Assembly (NCBI RefSeq): GCF_030247185.1
Contig: NC_080571.1
Coordinates: forward strand, 144,223,191-144,287,190
DNA from: Malaya genurostris
Lineage: Eukaryota > Arthropoda > Insecta > Diptera > Culicidae
Direction of reading: 5' to 3'
Length of the DNA: 64,000 nucleotides
Each line of letters opens with the position of its first letter. Position 1 is the first letter of the stretch. Under the pieces are notes generated by a model. The model made no database searches. It saw only the letters and a program-made list of their open reading frames with translations, and was not told the origin of the DNA. Shown here piece by piece: positions 1-11,146 of this stretch. The translations under genes were made by a program, and so were the position numbers.

Positions 1-369
1 CAGAGGATTCAAAATGTCGCACCGAATGAGCAAACGATATGAGAGATCCCAGAAACGGTTCTTCAGTGGAAGAACGCCCGCCAGCACTTCGAGGCTCATC
101 GTATGAGTGGATTGCATGCAACCCAAAGCAATACGCAAACAACGATACTGAATTCTTTCCAGTTTAATGAAATGGGTGTTCGCGGCGGATCGGAAGCAGA
201 AGCATCCATATTCCATTACGGACAATATCGTTGTTTGGTACAGCCTGATCAGATCTCCTGGGTGGGCACCCCACCAAGTTCCGGTTATTGTGCGAAGAAA
301 ATTGATTCTCTGCTGGCATTTTTGTTTCAGATACCTAATGTGACATCCCCAGGTGCCTTTGGAGTCGAA

Positions 370-1635
370 TCAGACCCCGAGATATTTAAATGTGAAGACC
401 TGAGCTATGATTTCACCCCCTAGTTGAAGCTGTATTTGTGCTGGTTCTCGCTTCCATGACAATACAACCAGCTCAGTTTTCTCCGTAGAGAACTCGACAC
501 CCATTTGAAGAGCCCATGTGGATAAGTTGACAAGAGTATCTTGTAACGGCCCATGCAGATCGCCAGCTTTGGGTCCTATAATAGACACAACGCTGTCGTC
601 GGCAAGTTGTCTTATCGTGCAAGATGTGTTGATACATTTATCGATGTCTTTTACGTAAAAATTGTATAAAAGGGGGCTTAAGCATGAGCCCTGAGGAAGA
701 CCCATGTAACTGAATCGTATTGTCGACAAATCACCATGCGCGAAGTACATGTGATTCTCAGACAATAGATTATGTAAAAAGTTGTTCAAAACTGGCGAAA
801 GATCATGATGATGCAGCTTCTCAGATAGGATATTTATAGAAACTGAGTCAAAATCCCCCTTAATGTCTAGGAAAACTGGCGCCATTTTATCTTTACTTGC
901 AAATGCCATTTGAATTTCGGTTGAGAGGAACGCAAGACAATCGTACGTTCCTTTGCCCCTGCGGAAACCAAATTGTGTATCTGAAAGCAAACCATTAGTT
1001 TCGACCCAATTGTCTAGCCGAAACAGAATCATTTTTTCGAACAATTTCCGGATACAGGAAAGCATAGCAATCGACCGATACGAATTGTCATCGGAGGCTG
1101 GTTTTCCTGGTTTTTGAATGGCGATCACTTTTACTTGTCTCCAGTCATGTGGAACATTGTTGCCCTCAAGGAACTTATTGAATAAACTCAACAAGCGCCT
1201 TTTGGCGGGGTCAGGAAGATTTTTCAACAAGTTGAATTTTATTCTGTCTAATCCCGGGGCTTTATTGTTACATGACAAGAGTGCAAGTGAGAGCTCTACC
1301 ATCGAAAACGGTGTTTCGTTTGTGTTTGGTGTCGCGGCGCGGGTGATCTTCTGTTTCGGAACAGAGTCTGGGCATACTTTTTTAGCGAAATCGAATATCC
1401 AGCGGTTGGAATATTCCTCGCTTTCATTCGTTGTGTTATGATTGCGCATTCGTCGCGCTGTGTTCCAAAGAGTGCTCATAGATGTTTCTTTCGTTAAGCC
1501 GTCTATAAACCGGCGCCAGTAACCGCGTTTCATGGCTCTAATCAAGTTCTTAGTTTTAACGTCTAACTCCGCGTAATTCCGGTAATTATCAGGTATTCCA
1601 TTTTTTCTGAATCCAATCGTAGCGATGTCGAGCAA
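370..1635 (-). pseudogene. I-clade LINE ORF2, reverse transcriptase domain
   Basis: A 421-codon open stretch carries the RT fingers and palm. Recognisable blocks in order are GLDRIKFNLLK (RT0), RSIAMLSCIRKLFEKM, TQFGFRRGKGTYDC, VFLDIKGDFDSVS (motif A; the sister copy has GAFDS), GLPQGSCLSPLLYNFYV (motif B) and RQLADDSVVS (motif C, both catalytic aspartates kept). The frame closes at 370 before the thumb; the sequence continues out of frame toward the window edge and matches 37755-38050 of the second copy. It is a dead copy because ORF1 and the endonuclease are broken. Confidence 0.85.
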
Positions 1636-2229
1636 AGGGATAAATCCAGCGCACTTGGTCTTGCTGGTGGTGCAGGAATCCGTGTCATTTCACCTGTATT
1701 CAAGATTGTCATATTGAAGTTGTCGCAGATATCATGGATCATAGCTGATCTGTTATCGTCGTGAAGACAGCCCCATCCCGTACCGTGTGAGTTAGTCTTT
1801 TAAAACCAACGTCGGTGCAGGAAGGAGCTCTATGATATCACTGAGCCGCCGATGCCCAACCAAGGCTCTAGGAGGAATGTAGATGGAAGCAAAACAAAGG
1901 TCCTTACCTTTGATTGTAACATGACATGCGACAACTTCAATACCTGGTATCGAGGGGAGGTTAATTCTATAAAAAGAATAGCATTTTTTGATAACCAAAA
2001 GTACTCCGTAGGGATCATCTCGTTCCAGGCGAATAATGTTAAAATCGTGGAAGTTTAAGGGTATTTCAAAAGCTAGCCAAGTTTCGCACAATGTAAATGC
2101 GTAACATTTCATATTATTTACAAGAAATTTTAATGAATCTATTTTTGGGATGATACTTCTGCAATTCCACTGTAAAACAGTGATTAGATCCGTGACCTCG
2201 GTGGATGATTTAGCCATCGAAGGATACAA
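1636..2229 (-). pseudogene. I-clade LINE ORF2, endonuclease domain (truncated)
   Basis: This is the apurinic-like endonuclease that nicks the target and frees the 3' OH for reverse transcription. Visible motifs are the N-terminal LQWNCRSI (Asn), the LCETWL segment with the catalytic Glu, and FASIYIPPR. The first ~145 codons are open, then frame is lost near 1790; homology to the sister copy continues to ~1636 without an open frame. The SDH motif segment that the sister copy keeps (HGSDHLPIV) is absent, because ~300 bp present there (39030-39335) are missing here. It is directly followed by the RT part. Confidence 0.75.
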
Positions 2230-3407
2230 TCACTGAGAAAAGGGGCCAATTTTTCAGTCAACTGCTTCAAATGTGTTTTTACTGTTGGCATGAAAGCTAT
2301 TAAAATGCTTCTAAGAGGGTCAGAAATATTGAAAGTTGTGAAAATCCAGTCCACAATATCAGAGAACTTGATGAGTCCAGCACCTAGTTGGTTCTCTGGT
2401 AGATTTTCAGGGACGCTTGGGGATTTTGTAGTCCCTGGAAGTGGTGGAAATTGCATCTTGGAATTGAGTTTTCCGAGACCAGGAGCTTTTTTCTTCGGTG
2501 GTTTGTCACGATTCCCGTTAGCTGTAACTTTTCGAAGCCCTTCGGAAGACACCTTCGAACCCTTACTAGGGAGCTTATGATAGGATTTGTTTGCTCTTTT
2601 CTTATAGCTATGAGGGACCGCCGAAGATGGACCTTCCAAAGCGTCGTCAGAATCACTCTCGTCCGTTGACAAGCAGGCATATGGGTTCGTTGTCTGTTTA
2701 GGAGAGGTGGCACTCTTAACCATCTCGGCAAAGGAACGCTTGGAGTGTTCCTACAGGGAACGCTTGGAGTGTTCCTTCAGGGAACGCTCCATTCGATCTC
2801 CTCGCAGTTTGTAAGCGGGACAATCAGAGAGGTCATGCGGACTCTTCTTACAGTAGAGACACTTTTCAGCATCCTTACCGCAAGAGCCGTCTGCATGAGC
2901 TTCCCCACAGTTAGCACAACGTGGCTTATTGCTGCAATGGGTAGCTGTATGCCCCAGTTGTTTGCGATTAGTACAATTCATTACTCGGGGTACGAATAGG
3001 CGAACAGACAAACGAACCCGGTCCAAGAGGATGAAGTTGGGCAAAGCAGAGCCGGCGAAGATCACACGATAAGAGTCTGATTGGGGATAGGACTTTGTTC
3101 CATCCCCGGTCATCGATACTGAATGCAATCGCCTGCAATCCAGTATCTTGACGTACTTAAGTGAGGGATCCTTAAAACAGCCCACCCCGTACTTAAGAAC
3201 GTCCTCGCAAGTCAAACTCGAATCGGTGACCACACCGTCGATTTCTACTTCGCGAGCGGGCACGTAGACGCGGGACTTCTGCGTAAAAGGGTCCTTTTGA
3301 ACAAGCTCATTAGCCTGTTTTGAGCTGGTAAACAGGACCCTGAGCTTGTCTGGTCGTATTTTATCAATACTTTTGATGGTATTATATCGCGATGTCAGGT
3401 CCCGCAA
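2184..3407 (-). pseudogene. I-clade LINE ORF1 (Gag-like, CCHC) with in-frame stop
   Basis: ORF1 proteins coat the LINE RNA and chaperone target-primed reverse transcription. Two open stretches (3407-2751 and 2723-2184) lie in the same frame, separated by one TAG. Three cysteine knuckles cluster at roughly residues 140-200 of the upstream part, with CANCGEAHADGSC and CLYCKKSPHDLSDC readable; the first knuckle begins CTNRKQLGH, where the sister copy has CSNCKQLGH, so one cysteine is lost. The stop sits in a 24-bp tandem duplication (2731-2778 region, unit GGAACGCTTGGAGTGTTCCT plus four bases): the second unit codes K-E-H-S, the first has TAG for the lysine. The N-terminus, present in the sister ORF at 40208-41308, is frame-shifted away above 3407. 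Confidence 0.8.
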
Positions 3408-3994
3408 TATTTTTAAATATTCAGTGTTTTTTTCTTTGATTTGGTCCAGAAATAGACCGCGTAAGGCCCGGCCGGTAATGCGAGCCCATCAGGATAGCTC
3501 TTTATGTGTGACTTTTTACAGTCAAGGGAAGTCTCCATTTGAACATCGGGAGCGGGGGGGTCAGGATTCAAATTATACATGTCGCGGAACTACTTCCGCG
3601 CCGAAACAAATGAATCGAGGGGAAAAATAATGGTCAAATAAAGAAATAAAAATAAACGAAGTAACAGTATTTAACTTAAGATCCAAAGGGGTACACCAAG
3701 CTGGACTTCGTCGATCGGCGTATCGCCGCTTTGATGGTGTGCAAAAATCCTCCGAGAGGAAAAAGCACTTATTTATAATCCGCACACTTGGCCATGATCG
3801 ACAAAACAATACCCGGCTAACGGTACCGTTTCGATCGACCGCTCACAATAAGGCACTGTTCTATTATATAATGCACAAAAAAAAACCTCTTAGTGGGAAA
3901 AGCACTATTGTCTATCACACAATATCGTCCGACCACTTTATCACACACACACAACTGGTTTTCAATGCTTTCGCAGTAAATCCAAATCACGTCC

Positions 3995-4393
3995 GTTCGC
4001 TCGGAAGGTTAAAACGGCAATGATTATTTCACCTTGTAGTCTGTTGATCCTTTTCCATTATCTTGTTCTGTATGATACGTGGCATACAAGCGTGGCATAA
4101 GCAGCTGATAAATCGGTATAGACAGAGTTAGTTTGATGACCCTTCTCCATCTTAGAAATGATGTCCGATGCGTAAAAAATGAGATTTGTGTTTGTTGAAC
4201 GCTTGGGAACGAAGACATGTTGGTCGGTAGATATGTACTGTGAGCTACAACGGTGCATGAAATCCATGACGATCAGCTCAAATAATTTAGAAGGTGTACT
4301 TAATGACGCAATACCACGATGGTTGGACATTATATGTTTATCACCTTTTTTGTGGACTGGGTATAATAGCTAAGTTTTCTAGATGTCTGGCAG
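3995..4393 (-). repeat. Jockey-like LINE RT fragment, copy 1 (left direct repeat of Loa)
   Basis: Antisense RT fragment with blocks NHRGIASLSTPSKLFEL, FVPKRSTNTNL and VYTDLSAAY (motif A region). It starts at TTCGCTCGG and ends at GTCTGGCA, where the Loa 3' end begins. The same segment occurs at 9393-~9797, on the far side of the Loa element, and an overlapping segment occurs inside Loa at 8436-8830. The pair flanking Loa is a direct repeat of about 400 bp. Confidence 0.75.
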
Positions 4394-4836
4394 GAATCAG
4401 GAATCAGAACAAATTGGCTCAAATTGCACGTTCCCCTTGATATTTGGAGATTTGTGCCTTGCCATCAATTTGTTTTTAGCATCATTTTCCCGATATATAA
4501 GAGGGAAGGATTGAAAGGAAATGGTAAGGGTTGGACTAGGAGGATGGGAAAAATTAACGACACAAAAACACATAAAAGCAGAAGTAAATTCTGAACTTCT
4601 ACGAGGTCCCGAACAGTCTGCTGTTAATAAAACCTCCAAACCCCCGAGAGGATTTAGAGATCTTACAAAAGCGACACCATTCTGCACTCCCGGAAGAATG
4701 CAGAACGATTCGCAGTATGTACGAGCAGAAGTAAATTCGGTACCCCTCAAAGGATGCCAAACAATCTGCTGAACCCTATTTAGGGTGAATACAGAAGGGA
4801 TTCATTCACTCCAGGAAGAGCGATGAATCCTTCTGA
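4394..4836 (-). other. Loa LINE 3' UTR with GATTCCTG terminal repeats
   Basis: Non-coding segment after the ORF2 stop on the minus strand. Its end has two tandem GATTCCT units against the target sequence TGCCAGAC, a short-repeat 3' end in place of a poly(A) tail. Open frames on either strand here have no family signature. Confidence 0.6.
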
Positions 4837-5357
4837 TCATAGCTGCTTACCACATTGGGTGAGAAACGAGAGAATATCCTTCAATTTTAGCTCCGCATAC
4901 ACAGACTCAACCATGTATGGAGAACCAAAAACCCGGATACTTAGCTGCGTCAATGCGGGACAGTTACATATCAGATGATATGAAGTACCATAATCGCATT
5001 CACACAAATCACACGAATAATACTCAGCACGTTGAATAGTAGCCATGTGATAATTGAGTTTGCAATGTCCAGTCAGAGCTTTGCAATGACCAGAATACTG
5101 CAATGATGCTTGGAAAAATGCAGTAGACACTTTGACATTTTTAGATTTAAATCTGGTAGAAATGCTTTTGTCTGAGCGCAAGTTTGCAAGCTGCGCCAGT
5201 AGCTGGCATGTTAGGATGCAGCCCAAGAACGAATCTTGTGCTTTATCCAACTAGTTGAAAGTGGTAAAGCTGGTTCAGGACCAACGAAATCATTCGTTGC
5301 ACCAGCTTTAGCCAGCTCATCAGCCCATTCATTTCCAGTAATACCAGAATGGCCGGG
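4837..5357 (-). pseudogene. Loa LINE C-terminal region after RNase H
   Basis: Continuation of ORF2 beyond the TGA at ~5358: VPGHSGITGNEWADEL is the last RNase H block (His and Asp of the active site), then PALPLSTSWIKHKIRSW, then a cysteine-rich end with YSCDLCECDYG and HLICNCPAL (a zinc-finger-like C..C..H..C pattern). A five-base difference from the copy at 15425 (GTCATTGCAAAG versus GTCAGAG) shifts frame near 5090, so the open stretch 5250-4837 mixes two frames. The stop at 4837 appears to be the native ORF2 end. Confidence 0.7.
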
Positions 5358-7040
5358 TACTCATAAGAAGTAAACAGCATTTGAAATGCTAAGGTCTGCA
5401 ATTTGAGTTCGACATGCGATCACTAGATTCGACCGTGAGTCATTCGCACTGAGGGCTTTTGAGGCTGCCTGACTGTCGGAACAAAAATAAATTTGCTTAC
5501 CACAGATCCTCTGCTGAAGTGCCGAATGTACTCCACACAGAATCGCGTAGATTTCCGCTTGGAACACAGTACAGTATCTACCAAGTGAATGAGACTGCTC
5601 CAGCCTCATTTCACGACAGTAGACACCAGCACCAGCACGACCATTCAACTGAGAACCGTCCGTATAACAAACTATGTGTTCATCAAGATCTCGTTCCAAA
5701 CAACCAGACAAACATTCCTCACGAAGAGGATAGCTCACATTGAATGTTTTGAAAGGAAAACTGCATGTGAGAGTTAGGTCACTAGGAGCGAGTAAATACT
5801 CATCCCACGTAACCATTTGAGACCACAAGCGAGTGTGGCTGGTAGCATAATCTAATGGGTTACTGTTCCAAAGCCCTGTAACCCTAAGACGGTACGCACA
5901 AGATAATGCTTCTTGTTTTAGGAACACATGTAGTGGTTTAATACACAGTAGCGCCTCTAGAGCAGCAGTAGGAGTTGTCGTGAATGCTCCTGTCATCGCC
6001 ATTAGGACCATCTTTTGGAGATGATTTAGCTTTGACTGAACTGTCGCGACTTCTCCTTTCTGCCACCATACAAGACATCCATATGCTAAAATTGGTCTAA
6101 CAATAGTTGTGTAGATCCAATGAATATATCTGGGTTTGAGTCCCCATGATTTTCCAAAAGCTCGTCTGCATTGGCCGAAAACCATGCAAGCTCTTTTAAT
6201 TCTGAAGTCAATGTCAGCAGACCAATTCAGTTTTGAGTCAAGAATAACCCCGACGTATTTTACTTGTTCGACCACAGTCACCTCTAAACCAAAGAACTGC
6301 AACGGACGAGCTCCTGTGGATATCCTACGATGAGTGAAAAGCACCATTGATGTATTGCCCGGATTTACAGATAATCCAACCTGACAACACCATTGTTCAA
6401 CAGATCGCAGGGCTTGCTGCATTAAATCAAAGAGAGTGTTAATGCTTATACCGGTCATCAATATATGATAATCTTCGGCAAAACCATAAGTCGGAAATCC
6501 AAGGTTATTAAGTTCCCTTAACAAACCATCAGCGAATAGGTTCCATAAAAGTGGGGATAGTACACCACCTTGAGGACACCCACGGACACTCTGCTTTCTA
6601 ATCTTTGTTTGCCGAAGCGATGAACAAAGAAGTCGATTGCTAAGCATTGCGTGTATCCAATTTGTGATACTTGAAGGTATGCCATGACCACGGGCTGCTT
6701 TCAGAATTGAATTGAAAGACACGTTATCAAAGGCACCTTCAATATCTAGGAAAACTTCCAAGCAAGATTGCTTTTGTGAGAAAGCTTTTTCAATGTTGTA
6801 CACAACATCATGTAACAGGGTTGTAGTGGACTTTCCACGCTGGTAAGCATGTTGCATTCCATGTAGCGGATGCACGCCCAAACTAACATTCCTGATATAG
6901 TGATCTACTATGCGTTTAACTGTTTTAAGAAGAAATGAGCTTAGACTGATAGGCCTGAAACTCTTCGCTTCCTCATAAGTGTCGCGACCGCCTTTGGGAA
7001 TAAATTTGACAATTATTTCCTGGAATGTATCCTGTCGCAA
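5358..7040 (-). pseudogene. Loa LINE reverse transcriptase and RNase H
   Basis: A 559-codon open stretch. RT blocks: FIPKGGRDTYEEAKSFRPIS (fingers), HAYQRGKSTTTL, VFLDIEGAFDNVS (motif A), RGCPQGGVLSPLLWNLF (motif B), then YGFAEDYHIL where the family expects F/Y-A-D-D. The first catalytic aspartate is therefore Glu (codon GAA), which should cripple polymerisation. RNase H follows at about residues 445-559: VCYTDGSQLNG, FQAEIYAI and FCSDSQAASKA. The frame ends in AVYFL-TGA where Trp (TGG) is expected before VPGHSG. The same TGA is in the second copy at 15140. Confidence 0.85.
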
Positions 7041-8427
7041 GACTAAAAGTAAGTATTTTCTTCAAAACATGTTTGAAATGTTCATACCCTTTCTGCAGTA
7101 ACACTGGGAAAACTCCATCCTTTCCAGGAGACTTGAACGGAGCAAAACTCTCAACTGCCCATTTGACCGATTCAATCGTCACAACGCTTCGAGCAAGGGC
7201 CCAAGAATCGTAACTACCGGAAAAAGTCTCGGGAAGAGCTGTCGGTGATGGATCCATACATCCTGGAAAGTGAGTGTTAAAAAGATAGTGAAGTACATCA
7301 CCTTCTTCAGACAAGTGTTCACCATCTGAAGTTCTTAAGAAACTGACATTAAAGTCCTTAGACTTCGAAAGTAACTTATTTAATCTGCTAGCCTCGTTGA
7401 GACTAGAGACATTTGTGCAGAGGCTTTTCCAACCACTTCGCTCAGACGATCGTAGAGTATTTTTGTAAGCCCTTCGAGCCGACACGAATGCCTCCGACCC
7501 ATCTCTGTGTCGGTGGTTCCAAGCTCTTCTGCATAGTTTCCTTAGTCTAGCAAGTTCAGCATTCCACCAAGGAGTTCCTCTAGTAGCTCGCACAATCCGA
7601 AGTGGACAAGCCTCTTCATATGCTGCAACTATGAGTGAATTTGTCTCGTCGACAACATTTTCCAAATCAATTGGGGTTTCAATTGTTGGTTGGTACTCGT
7701 AAAATCTAGTCGCCAAGCCCTCTTCATAGAGGTTCCAGTTTGTAGATTTGGGATTACGATATGTGATAATATCAAATTTAACGTTTGAATGATCAAAGAA
7801 GATGTACTTATGATCAGACAACGAAGGTTCGAGCTCATCGGAGACGAGCCAATTCACCAACTCATGCACAATTCTATCAGAGCAGAGAGTTACGTCCAAA
7901 ACCTCCTCTCTTCCAGCTCTCGCAAAAGTTGGACGGCTTCCTGCATTGACTATGTGCAGGTTTGTACTGCTCACAAATTCCATCATATCAGAGCCTCTCG
8001 AATTTATATCTGTGCTGCCCCAAATGATATGGTGAGCATTTATGTCATTGTCGATTACAAGCGGTAAATCACTTTTGCAGCAGCATGATACAACCTTTTT
8101 GAAGTCATCGCTTGGCGAAGGTTGGTTATGCGGCAAATATGCCGAACAATAGACATATTTCCTGTCTATGCCATCAGTAGTCATACCAACTGTGACAGCA
8201 CAAATATCCCGAGTTGTGAGCTCCGATATGAGAGAAACATCGAGAGCACTATTTGCAAGTATGCATGCTCGAGACATTTCACGTGGATTAGTCATACCGT
8301 TCTTGTTGAAAGCAAGAAAGACTGGGTTTAACAATTTTCTAACGTAGAAGTTTCCCTTTTGGAAATATGGTTCTTGAACCAAAGCTATAGAAGCTTTACC
8401 TTCTTGCAGAAGTCTGGATAGATTCAT
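6973..8427 (-). pseudogene. Loa LINE ORF2 start: endonuclease and RT N-terminus
   Basis: The start is set at the ATG at 8427 (MNLSRLLQEGKASIALV), because the sequence upstream of it in frame belongs to the nested Jockey-like piece and the plus-strand copy at 50745 also has this ATG. Endonuclease motifs: LVQEPYF (catalytic Glu), YVYCSAYLPH, LVIDNDINAHHIIWG (D-N-A-H type motif, with a Leu-Pro-Leu lead), RPTFARAG, VLDVTLCS and SDHKYIFF (S-D-H). The RT N-terminus follows with FKSPGKDGVFPVLLQ. The frame is lost at ~7020 just before KFIPKGGRD, a single-step frameshift into the next open stretch. Confidence 0.8.
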
Positions 8428-8435
8428 AGTTGCGT

Positions 8436-8830
8436 GAAAAATGCAGAGGCGATGCGTAAAAAATGCGATTTGTGTTTGTTGAACACTTGGGAACGAAGAC
8501 ATGTTGGTCGGTAGATATGTACTGTGAGCTACAACGGTGCATGAAATCCATGACGATCAGCTCAAATAATTTAGAAGGCGTACTTAATGACGCAATACCA
8601 CGATGGTTGGACATTATATGTTTATCACCTTTTTTGTGGACGGGGTATAATAGCGAAGTTTTCTAGATGTCTGGCAATATGCCTGATGACAGCGGGCTAT
8701 TAAAAACGTTGGCCAATGGAGTTGCGATACTGGGAGCATATTTTTTTAGCACAATTGACGAGATACCATCAGGGCCAGGATTTGATGAGCATTCAAGAGC
8801 ACGCGTCGATCACATCATAAATCGATATAG
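8436..8830 (-). repeat. Jockey-like LINE RT fragment, copy 2 (inside Loa)
   Basis: A 395-bp segment matching 9573-9953, from GCGATGCGTAAAAAATGCG to AAATCGATATAG. It separates the Loa 5' UTR from the Loa ORF2 start. The comparison with the uninterrupted Loa copy at 50725-50750 shows the Loa sequence is otherwise continuous. No clear target duplication is visible at the two joints. Confidence 0.7.
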
Positions 8831-9392
8831 TTTATGCTGAAGATTGATTTGTGCCACTCTAACCATTATCAATCAGAGTAACGAACACTTCACCTCCAGC
8901 ACTTATCGTACAACAACTAGAAGTAACCAAATATATTGGCTTATAATCGCCTATAGCGAACCATGTAAGGATTTTTTTAAATGTTTTAATCATTTAAATC
9001 CCACGAGTTGCGAAGAAAGAAGTCGTCCACTGTGCCAGAGCTTCGCTTAACACAGTAAGGGAAAATCCCAAGATATTCCGTTCACGACTGCATTGTTTAA
9101 CCTCCTGCAGCCATTCAGCCATCGGCACGGAAATACACCTTGACTTAGGAGTTCCTATTTTTGTGGCCTTTTACGACATGGAACAGGAAACCAGTGGATC
9201 AATTCTTGGTAAAAAAAATAATTCCGCCGGATGCCACACGGCTTACCTGTTTGGTGGACTTATACCACCGGTACAGGTGGACCGTAGCGTTATTCTTAGC
9301 CAGTTGGGAAAACGCTACCGACACTACACGGCTATCTAGGCAGCTCAGAGCGGGAAGTTGACATTGATGGTCAACTTCCATGGATGGCCGAG
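8831..9392 (-). other. Loa LINE 5' UTR
   Basis: Non-coding segment whose reverse complement matches 50166-50745 (minus a SINE there) and, for its outer ~130 bp, 15502-15625. It includes the string AACGCTACGGTCCACCTGT shared with the latter. It ends against TTCGCTCGG of the flanking repeat. Confidence 0.6.
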
Positions 9393-11137
9393 CAGCCGGC
9401 TTTCGCTCGGAAGGTTAAAACGGCAATGATTATTTCACCTTGTAGTCCGTTGATCCTTTTCCATTATCTTGTTCTGTATGATACGTGGCATACAAGCGTG
9501 GCATAAGCAGCTGATAAATCGGTATAGACAGAGTCAGTTTGATGACCCTTCTCCAACTTAGAAATGATGTCCGATGCGTAAAAAATGCGATTTGTGTTTG
9601 TTGAACACTTGGGAACGAAGACATGTTGGTCGGTAGATATGTACTGTGAGCTACAACGGTGCATGAAATCCATGACGATCAGCTCAAATAATTTAGAAGG
9701 TGTACTTAATGACGCAATACCACGATGGTTGGACATTATATGTTTATCACCTTTTTTGTGGACGGGGTATAATAGCGAAGTTTTCTAGATGTCTGGCAAT
9801 ATGCCTGATGACAGCGGGCTATTAAAAACGTTGGCCAATGGAGTTGCGATACTGGGAGCATATTTTTTTAGCACAATTGACGAGATACCATCAGGGCCAG
9901 GATTTGATGAGCATTCAAGAGCACGCGTCGATCACATCATAAATCGATATAGTGTTTGGAGCGCCGACAGATGGAAAGCAAGGTACATTATTAACGGCTT
10001 CAGAAATGGAATCGATGCCGAGTTTCTCGTCGCAGAAAACGTTGCTGCAGTGATCACGGATAAGACAACAATAGAATGACGGTAATGATTTCTATTTTTG
10101 GAATATTTTGTCAGAGCGAATCTTTTAGCAGTTTTCAATTGTTTGACCATTTCGGTTGAAGGGAGTGAGACTTTATAACTTTTGGCACTAATTGATCGAT
10201 GGTATAGAGAAAGACGTGGCTCATTTTTCAGCAGCTTGATTGGCATCGCAATTAAAGAGTAAGTCATTCAAATTTACGATATAAAAAAATTGATTCATAG
10301 ATACGAAATCAGATTTTCGATAATCGTATGACACTGCTTCAGTTATTTCACGAAATGCGATAGGTTGGCTGGAGTGAAGACTGATGCGAAGCGGTGGATG
10401 ATGAACACATTCTTCAACTAGAGGAACATGCGCTTTCACAACTGAATTACCATTTGTGATATCATTGCTTGAAAATCAAAAGTCCAAAACGTGATTATTA
10501 GCATTGGAAACTTCGTTCAATTGTACTAATCTGGCGGTGCTGTAACAGTCTACAGCTCAGTGGCCGACGTTCCGATAGTTGATCGTCCAACGTCAGGAAA
10601 ATAGTAGCGAGGTGGCTGGAATTCCCATGATATTCCGCGGAGGTTGAAGTCACCCAGAATGACGATATTATCGGTAGTCTGCATTTGAGAAACGATCTAT
10701 GACAATGATTGCGAGCGCTCGTTGATAAGTTGGCAGCCATTAGTACGATCAGGTGGAATGTGCAAGACATAAACGAAAAGATTGTATTTTTTCAAGCTTA
10801 TTGCAACCCACACATGTTAAACACCTGATGATCCTGGAGGAATAAGTAACTTTCATAGCAAGAGCGAACAGCGAGCAGAACACTCCCACCACGACGTTTA
10901 GAACTGTTGAAGCTAGAGTGATCCGGTGTCCATATTATGTCGTTTATCGGAGATGCTGTGCTCAGTAACAGTTTCTTGTACATGGTCCATTGATGCTTCG
11001 TCGGGCAGAGAAAAGGCGACATCGTCGGGTAGATTGTATGTAGGACTGGTTAGTTGGTTGAACCGAAAACGTACAAAATCATTCGTCGAATCCGAATCAG
11101 CAACAGAGTACTGGAAATGTATTCCACTTTGAAGGGG
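9393..11137 (-). mobile_element. Jockey-like LINE, copy 3 (RT, linker and endonuclease relic)
   Basis: The longest copy of the LINE seen also at 3995 and 8436. Read on the minus strand, it has endonuclease remains at ~11020-10500 (IVILGDFNLRGISW is the D-F-N motif; VLHIPPDRTNG precedes it), a linker at 10440-9950, and the RT start at 9930-9430 with NPGPDGISS, HKKGDKHIMSNHRGIASLS, FVPKCSTNTN and VYTDLSAAY. Many frameshifts. It is truncated at 9393 by the junction with Loa and interrupted at 11138 by a foldback element. Confidence 0.75.
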
Positions 11138-11146
11138 CGTAGTAAC
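11138..11146. other. Target duplication, left of foldback element
   Basis: CGTAGTAAC, repeated with one mismatch as CGTAGCAAC at 11889-11897. Nine bases is the size made by Drosophila FB-type foldback elements. Confidence 0.65.

Larger units (their letters stand above)
1..3994 (-). mobile_element. I-clade LINE, copy 1 (5' part, runs off left edge)
   Basis: A non-LTR retrotransposon read on the minus strand. In transcript order it shows a 5' UTR (~3994-3600), a Gag-like ORF1 with zinc knuckles, then ORF2 with an APE-type endonuclease and reverse transcriptase. It leaves the window inside the region between RT and RNase H; the second copy at 36002-41738 shows what lies beyond the edge. Lesions are many: a nonsense codon in ORF1, frame breaks near the ORF1 start, and a deletion between endonuclease and RT. 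The boundary at ~3994 is set where the Jockey-like repeat starting TTCGCTCGG begins. Clade placement rests on the ORF1 with three CCHC-type knuckles and the RNase H present in the sister copy. Confidence 0.85.
4394..9392 (-). mobile_element. Loa-clade (Lian-like) LINE, with nested insertion
   Basis: A near full-length non-LTR element on the minus strand: 5' UTR (9392-8831), ORF2 endonuclease, RT, RNase H and C-terminal region, then a 3' UTR (4836-4394) that ends in short repeats of GATTCCTG. A 395-bp piece of the Jockey-like LINE interrupts it at 8436-8830, just before the ORF2 start. RNase H downstream of RT and similarity in layout to mosquito Lian support the Loa clade; the name is my recognition, not a search result. 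Two other pieces of the family lie at 14770-15625 and 50166-51984. The ORF is broken by a frameshift near 7020, a TGA near 5358 and a small indel near 5090. Confidence 0.8.
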
